A DNA stretch of 64,000 bases from Nemertoderma westbladi (Eukaryota; Xenacoelomorpha; Nemertodermatida; Nemertodermatidae), in NCBI GenBank assembly GCA_032718475.1, contig JAUCBJ010008795.1, positions 62,001-126,000 on the forward strand. Direction: 5' to 3'. Both the position numbers and the translations under genes were made by a program. This document shows, in pieces, positions 58,725 through 64,000 of the stretch (the first letter of the stretch is position 1; each line of letters starts with the position of its first letter). The notes under the pieces are model-generated. The model searched no databases, was not told the DNA's origin, and saw only the letters and a program-made list of their open reading frames with translations.

Positions 58725-59102
58725 ATGACTGAGTTGATAGAAGATGATCTTGGTATCAGGGAGCGATATACTCTACCTTTACAAGCGTTTGTCGATAGCT
58801 TGATATGCGGCGATGCTGGTTCAACTACTACGGAGGATGATGGTTGTTATATCGAACCGCCAATGTCCCCGGAGCGACTTACGCGTGAATTGGATTATAG
58901 AAAGTTCACCGCTCGCTATACGCATCGTAATGGTACGTATATGGACTTCTTAACTACTGGCCATCCTATCGATTTACACGATACGGACGACGTAGACACC
59001 GAAAGGGAAATGGTTTTATTTAAATATCATACCCAGCGGAGTCGGAACGATAAACCGAGAATAGAACACGAGAATTATATTCGAAATCAACTCGAAAGAT
59101 AG
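58725..59102 (+). CDS. 125-codon acidic ORF of the element tail
   Basis: Starts ATGACTGAGTTG and ends TAG. The protein is acidic, with SPERLTRELDYRKFTARYTHR and DLHDTDDVDTEREM stretches. There is no signal peptide, membrane segment or recognised motif. It lies inside copy B between pol and the 3' LTR and is co-oriented, which suggests an accessory protein of the element. I do not recognise it. Copy A is truncated before this region, so no second copy is available to test conservation. Confidence 0.55.
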   Translation: MTELIEDDLGIRERYTLPLQAFVDSLICGDAGSTTTEDDGCYIEPPMSPERLTRELDYRKFTARYTHRNGTYMDFLTTGHPIDLHDTDDVDTEREMVLFKYHTQRSRNDKPRIEHENYIRNQLER

Positions 59103-59920
59103 AACGTGGAAGAAGGCTTGTAAAGACAAATAGAGGAGAACCACTGGAGAAGAGACATGGGTTAATGTCCAGGGTCCATAATGTGAATAGTTTTCCCCGG
59201 GGCACGGGTGCTCGCGGGCGGTCTCCTTCGGGAGGCTGTAATTTTCTCTTCCTTCATCGTTTTCCTGCAATTATTGTGATCAGTGTCACAATTAAAAGGC
59301 AAGAATGAATGATGACGTGACGGAAAACATGTCCATTGTGGTATCTTATGGATACTACCATATATCCTCCCTCCTCTTTACTTCCCTTATCTCTCTATAC
59401 ATCGCTATTGAAAATACAATATACTTCGTCCCACCTTCTCTTCCCAACGCGCTTGGAGCTTTGGGAGACGATCGACCGATCATTGCCGTATCATGGTATT
59501 GATCATACCGCCTCTTAATAAACCTCCCATCCCTTACTATTAATCTGGATGCTCATATTGGTGTCCGCACCTCCTGTACATGTACCATTGTGTTGGTATT
59601 TATAATATCAACTTCCATCCCTCTTGTCGTTGATTAGATAATCAACCACCAATAATTTCCTTAAGTCCACAACCGTGATTCAAGGACTAAAAGGACACGT
59701 GGATAGTCTGTGAACAACTGGTACCATTATGTGTCATAAATCTGGTTTTTCACCCCCTAATCACTGGGGATAAATTCATTTGGAGATAGTCTTCGAACGT
59801 TTGAATCCTCCTACTGAGAACTGAGATCGTATTTTTGAATATTTCTGAATACGACATAGGTCTTCCCCTGCTCTCTACCACTACCATCAATGGAAGACAT
59901 ATTAGGCATACGACGGGAAT
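59103..59920 (+). other. Spacer between the two tail ORFs
   Basis: About 820 bases without a convincing gene. It contains a C(UUCG)G hairpin at 59,221-59,236 inside a GC-rich patch. Frames of 60-65 codons at 59,305-59,518 look like chance. Confidence 0.5.
59221..59236 (+). other. UUCG tetraloop hairpin
   Basis: GTCTCC-TTCG-GGAGGC forms a 6-bp stem (one G-U pair) closed by the extra-stable C(UUCG)G loop in RNA, just after a GC-rich stretch CCCCGGGGCACGGG. Confidence 0.7.
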
Positions 59921-61696
59921 ATGGAGAACATTCCATACCCTTTCGTTGATACTCAGCTGATTGCTCCCTGGGCAGAAGGCCGAGGTTTCTTCCGCACTAT
60001 GTATGCCAATACACCCAGCGGCATTACTAAAGTACAACGAACCTCCATCGGACATCTTGCCTTTCAAGAATACGGATGGAATTTCAAGGTTGGAAATCCT
60101 ATCAATTACCAACAAGTATATGGATATCATTATTCTCGTTTATACTTTGATGGACCATTGACCGCACCTGGCGCCGTGTATAGCTTTACGAGTGTTCCAC
60201 TTCGTCCCTCCTTAGCTATATACACGATCTTTGAAAACGCAGCACTTGCCGGTTGGCTAGCCGATGTGTGCAGTCGTACCATACGCGCCCATCCCTTAAT
60301 ACTTGGAACCAAACTCGCCAAGTTAGATGAACACAATAAATTCATCCGCTTCGAATGTTTCAGGCGCTTTCTGACTCCGTTCCGTAACGTTGATAGTCAG
60401 TTCAAGGACCGCGCTCTGACCAAACTCAGCCTAAGAGACTCAGCTGCGGAGAAGCTAAACAGTGCAGGATTTGCCCTTTTCCAGGACGTTTGTATACAGA
60501 ACTTACATTCATCTGTTATACAAAGACCCCGAATACCCACGGGTTATTCTGTCGTGGAAGTTCAGACAGTGGGTCCGCTTGCGGAGACAGCCGCACCTAC
60601 CTCAGCTATGCAATTGGAAGACGAACCAATATGCTTAGAATCTGAGGCGATTCAGCCTACAGCGCCCCGGAGCAGCGATAACGACTACGTCTTAGCGTGG
60701 TATCAAGGTCCACAATGTCTCACCGCATATGATTATCGACACGCTAACTATGTTTCTCGAAAACGTTGTCGATTATGCGCATCGAGAGACCATTTCACCC
60801 CTATGGACTCAGATGTACCCTGCTCCTATTTCCACAAACAACCGATGATGGAGATCTATTGTGCGTATTGCAGACTTAATAACTCGCACATTTTTGCAGT
60901 CTGCCCCCAATTTATGACTCAATGCCACCACTGTCAACTTAAAGGACATGCCAGTTATAATTGCCCCTTTAACCGCGATTTAGAAAGCGTAGATGAGATG
61001 ATTACCCTGCGCTACATCCGAGCTTGGGAAGCAAACGCGGATTTACATTGTGAGTCCCGCCATCGCTATTACCCTGGACGCTCTTACGAGGGAGTTTACG
61101 CGTTCCATCCTTATTTATTCGCGTCTGTTGAACAAAAAACACGCACACCGAGTTACGAACTAATGAAGCGTGTTGGTGAGTGTATTTCCACCAAATTTGT
61201 TCGAAAATATCTCAGGAACGTCAATCCTAACGATATTACTTCATACCATTTGATCAATTTCATCCGTCAAGACCCTGAGTATGGCGATTTATTTATCAAC
61301 TCGCACCCTGAGTTACAGGAAGTATCTCGACGGCCCTACGAATATCGAGCCAGAGAACGCGAGCTGGAAAAAACCATTAAACCGAGGAAGTTTCTCACCA
61401 CTCACGGTCCACCTACCGCCATTGTCCAGACGACCCGTCAAGGACCCGTAGGAGCTGCTGTCCTAAGACGCGCCCTAAAGGCCGTTAGACCTCGCTCCAC
61501 TGAAGTTGATATCGATCAACCAGGTACCTCGACCGGCGGATACACCGATCGTAATCCTAAACCTTCTGATGCAATTGTATTGCACCCTTCACCCAGGAGT
61601 TACAGCCCTCCTAGTAAATTGGCTCGCCCCAAAGAGAAAAGGACTCTGGCTAGCCTCAAAAAACTGCGTAAACGCCGTCCGCGTAAGAAAGACTAA
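59921..61696 (+). CDS. 591-codon zinc-knuckle protein of the element tail
   Basis: Starts ATGGAGAACATTCC and ends TAA 79 bases before the 3' LTR. The first 200 residues are a globular-looking domain I do not recognise. Residues 283-348 hold three Cys/His clusters: CRLC...DHF...C..FH; CAYC-x5-H-x4-C from residue 314; and a canonical CCHC knuckle, CHHCQLKGHASYNC, at residues 335-348. A long helical or charged segment follows, then a strongly basic tail (KKLRKRRPRKKD). Zinc knuckles and basic tail suggest RNA or nucleic-acid binding, as in retroviral nucleocapsid. No signal peptide or membrane segment argues against an envelope protein. Placing such a protein downstream of pol is unusual. It could be a relocated Gag or nucleocapsid, or an acquired gene. 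Confidence 0.75.
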   Translation: MENIPYPFVDTQLIAPWAEGRGFFRTMYANTPSGITKVQRTSIGHLAFQEYGWNFKVGNPINYQQVYGYHYSRLYFDGPLTAPGAVYSFTSVPLRPSLAIYTIFENAALAGWLADVCSRTIRAHPLILGTKLAKLDEHNKFIRFECFRRFLTPFRNVDSQFKDRALTKLSLRDSAAEKLNSAGFALFQDVCIQNLHSSVIQRPRIPTGYSVVEVQTVGPLAETAAPTSAMQLEDEPICLESEAIQPTAPRSSDNDYVLAWYQGPQCLTAYDYRHANYVSRKRCRLCASRDHFTPMDSDVPCSYFHKQPMMEIYCAYCRLNNSHIFAVCPQFMTQCHHCQLKGHASYNCPFNRDLESVDEMITLRYIRAWEANADLHCESRHRYYPGRSYEGVYAFHPYLFASVEQKTRTPSYELMKRVGECISTKFVRKYLRNVNPNDITSYHLINFIRQDPEYGDLFINSHPELQEVSRRPYEYRARERELEKTIKPRKFLTTHGPPTAIVQTTRQGPVGAAVLRRALKAVRPRSTEVDIDQPGTSTGGYTDRNPKPSDAIVLHPSPRSYSPPSKLARPKEKRTLASLKKLRKRRPRKKD

Positions 61697-61763
61697 CTGT
61701 TTAGAGTATTTTTATATTTTAGAAACTGTGATTTGTTATATTTTATAGACTTAAATCCCATTT

Positions 61764-61774
61764 TCTGGGAGCGG
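61764..61774 (+). other. Probable polypurine tract
   Basis: CTGGGAGCGG lies directly against the TG that begins the 3' LTR, the position expected for the plus-strand primer. The identification is by position and composition only. Confidence 0.6.
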
Positions 61775-62961
61775 TGTAAAAGCTTTTGCGGAATTAACCG
61801 GTTATTTTCCCCGTAAAGTACTCTGTAGTTGGTTTAACAGGCATAAAAGGCCGTATCCTTACTGTACTGGTGTTTTAGGGGACATAAAAAGCTATTTCTT
61901 CTGTATGTGTACTTTAGCGGACATAATTAGCAATTCTGTGACGCAATGCGCTAGATCCTCTTGAAACAGTGTAGTTACTATGACGACGGCTAACAGCTGA
62001 GCTGTACACGTGTAGCTTTTCCCTTGTTCTCTGATGTTTCTTTGTTCGGTCAACCAATCAGAGCGATTCTCCTGCTTTTTGTACAGAAACCTCCGAGAAA
62101 TCGCGCAATGCATTATGGGTCAATGTTTACATTTTGTCCTGAGCCCAGAAGACCGGCTTTTGGAATCTCTGTGTTTTCAGTCTTTAGCCCAACATTAGTA
62201 GGCTTAATTATAGAACGTATATCTGTTATCGAACCATAACATACAAACTTAACCAATTCTCACATATCATATCAATTTATACCTTAACATTTGTACTGCT
62301 ATTTACTGTCGGTTATTCATTATATCTGTTGATGGAATATTATTATATTTGGAATACCGATAAATAATTACAAACCCTCGATCTTCTTGATATACTGAAG
62401 GTTAGAGAGACCGGTTACATATAACGATTGCGACTTACATTAAAGTGGTTTTGAAGTGAATCTAATGCTATTTCATAGGCACTACATGTATTGGTTGTTG
62501 TTCTCTTTATATGTGACTAAAATTAGTGAAGGTCGGCAGATCAGTGTGCAGCATTGTGCAGTATTGTGTATGATTGTGACTGATAACAAAGCATCTCCTA
62601 AAGAATGCGCCATATACATGAATCTATAGCCATCCCGTTGTGTCTAGTTTAAGTCATAACTCTGTTTACATATTTAGAGCGCCACGTCCTAAAGGAACTG
62701 TTAATATTTCCCGAAAGTGAATAATATTTGTCAGAGATTATATATTACGATCAGTCGAATAATACAGTAGGCCTACACCGCAATACGGTTAGGCTTCCGA
62801 ATCCAGTCTCCCGGGTATATCCAGCGGGTGAATGATCGCGCATAGACTGGCTTCGGCTAATGTAGTGTATCAAATACTTGTCATAGGCTAAAGACGATCT
62901 ATTATCTAGAAGACATCCCAATTTGGCAGGTTAAACTGCTAAAGGTCTAAAAGCGCGAACA
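61775..62961 (+). repeat. 3' LTR of copy B
   Basis: 1,187 bp, same termini as the 5' LTR. It differs by about seven substitutions and an insertion around 62,226 (TTATCGAACCATAACA). CCAAT box at 62,054-62,058. The following host bases do not give a clean duplication with those before the 5' LTR. Confidence 0.92.
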
Positions 62962-62987
62962 AAAACAAATAAATACATTACAGTACG

Positions 62988-63141
62988 TGCCAATTTGAGC
63001 AAGCGAACATACATTAACTTGCCAATTTGGGCAAGCTAATATATTTAACTTGCCAGTTTTTGCAAGCTAATAGATAACTTGCCCATTTGGGCAAGCTAAT
63101 AGATAACTTGCCCATTTGGGCAAGCTAATATATTTAACTTG
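62988..63141. repeat. Tandem palindromic repeats, about 30 bp each
   Basis: Five units of CTTGCC(A/C)ATTTGGGCAAG-type palindromes separated by CTAATAGATAA or CTAATATATTTAA. Two are perfect 8-bp stems (63,078-63,095 and 63,107-63,124). They start 27 bases beyond the 3' LTR. Confidence 0.88.
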
Positions 63142-63738
63142 TCAGTCATGCATTGCAGTCATGTAGTCTTGCATAGTCGACCTATGATGAAGCCGACCAG
63201 CCGACCACTTGCGACTTACCCTCAGTTCACTCACTGGGTCGAATAGTCGCCTGTATACATGACCCAAGAGTGGTTGGAACTTGGCCTAACCTAAATACTT
63301 AAAATTTGAAGTAGTTCCTCGCCCAGAGCACCGTCGTATGCATAATACAATTTAATTTTTAATAATAATAAATAATAAAATTAAATTTATAAATACTTCA
63401 TATGTAAACTAGCCGACTTATAGCGATCTTCCATAAGTCACCTGTGGTCGTCTGTTCGGCTTTCATATATAATAGGTAACACATACACAATAATTCAAAT
63501 AGATATTAAATATATAATTAATATAGTAAATAGTAATAACTTGCCAACAAAAGCCCCCCCCCCCCCCCCCCCTATCTGTGCGATTTCGTAGTGCGAAATT
63601 AATTCCATACAAATAAATTAAATAATACTACTAATTAAATAATACTGCACATTAATACTGCGTAATTGACATAGAGGAAGATCAGTACAATTTTAATAAT
63701 TGAATTCAACCCCGTTCTAACATCTAGGAATTTATATC
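63142..63738. other. AT-rich right flank
   Basis: No gene seen. A run of 19 C lies at 63,554-63,572, and AATAAT-type simple sequence near 63,360. Confidence 0.5.
63554..63572. repeat. Poly-C tract, 19 C
   Basis: Homopolymer between AAAAG and TATCTG; a counterpart of the tract at 32,768. Confidence 0.95.
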
Positions 63739-63811
63739 TTTTGCCGAAATGCAACTTTTTGCCAAAACGCGTCTTTTTTGCCGAAACGCAACTTTTTTGC
63801 CGAATCGCGAT
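63739..63811 (-). repeat. Inverted copy of the TTCGGCAAAA array
   Basis: Four units reading TTTTGCCGAAACGCAAC on the plus strand, the reverse complement of the units at 39,180-39,398. Confidence 0.88.
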
Positions 63812-64000
63812 GAACCGTAGTGATTATGTGAGTATGTGACAAGGCAGAGGCGCCGAAAAGTAGTTAGAGTGAGTAGCCTAGAGTTTTTATATTAATCGAG
63901 AACGTGAAAAAACAAGATACACAGACTTTACTAATCAATATATTAATTGTGCCTTAATTTAAAGGATTTGTAACTTCCGAGCAAACCGCAAATCTTTAAT
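63812..64000. other. Right edge, unassigned
   Basis: No supported feature in the last 190 bases. Confidence 0.4.

Larger units (their letters stand above)
46997..62961 (+). mobile_element. BEL/Pao LTR retrotransposon, copy B, about 16 kb
   Basis: Two near-identical LTRs (46,997-48,168 and 61,775-62,961) enclose a leader, a gag-like ORF, pol with RT, RNase H and integrase, and a long 3' tail with two more ORFs. The Peptidase_A17-type segment between RT and RNase H (YFDPLGFISPVIL, then WDDPLKGELLKKW) places it in BEL/Pao. A purine-rich GGGAGCGG directly before the 3' LTR fits a polypurine tract. LTRs differ by about 7 substitutions and one 15-16-bp insertion. A target-site duplication is not clear. 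At 16 kb it is long for the superfamily. Pol contains one stop and two frame changes. Confidence 0.92.

Noticed and set aside
59305-59518. Two small ORFs of 60-65 codons between the tail ORFs
   Set aside because: They overlap each other in different frames, are hydrophobic by AT-rich composition, and show no motif.
59921-61696. An envelope protein for the 591-codon ORF
   Set aside because: No signal peptide, membrane anchor or furin-type arrangement is visible. Zinc knuckles and a basic tail indicate nucleic-acid binding.

Overview
The window looks like nuclear DNA of an animal, most likely a marine or aquatic invertebrate, although the species cannot be named from the sequence. The reasons are two conserved metazoan genes (one with spliceosomal introns), a BEL/Pao retrotransposon (a superfamily known from animals), a tRNA-derived SINE fragment, a small hAT-like element and very heavy tandem-repeat content. 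No bacterial gene organisation is present.

Layout. (1) 1-28,196 is a single 40-bp minisatellite of roughly 700 units that runs off the left edge and fills an intron of a PRP16/DHX38-type DEAH-box splicing helicase. (2) 28,233-32,409 holds the last three exons of that helicase (868 residues, + strand). Both introns between them carry their own, unrelated tandem arrays. The first of these is built from the end of the preceding exon plus its 5' splice site. (3) 32,410-37,079 is the space between two convergent genes, with a 46-bp array of about 65 units and a 29-bp array. (4) 37,080-38,591 (- strand) is a single-exon SAMHD1-like HD-domain dNTPase gene. (5) 38,592-40,078 is intergenic, with a short tandem array that recurs inverted near the right edge. 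(6) 40,079-45,473 is copy A of a BEL/Pao element (LTR, leader, most of gag), cut off by a SINE-like segment. A 236-bp hAT-like MITE and a HECT-like gene fragment follow. This cluster lies between two inverted 154-bp arms flanked by TA. (7) 46,997-62,961 is copy B, a nearly complete BEL/Pao element of about 16 kb: LTR, 2.1-kb structured leader, gag-like ORF, pol (broken by one stop and two frameshifts), then a 4.7-kb tail with two extra ORFs (125 and 591 codons), and the 3' LTR. (8) 62,962-64,000 is AT-rich flank with hairpin repeats and a poly-C tract.

The two host genes are unrelated in function (a spliceosomal ATPase and a dNTP triphosphohydrolase). The most unusual material is the retroelement's 3' module: a 591-residue protein with CCHC zinc knuckles encoded downstream of pol, while the gag-like ORF has no knuckle and the pol ORF has no visible protease active-site triad, plus a strong nested RNA hairpin just before the 125-codon ORF. 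The second unusual theme is the helicase gene, in which all three introns seen are occupied by tandem arrays, two of them carrying 5'-splice-site-like GTGAGT in each unit or many units.
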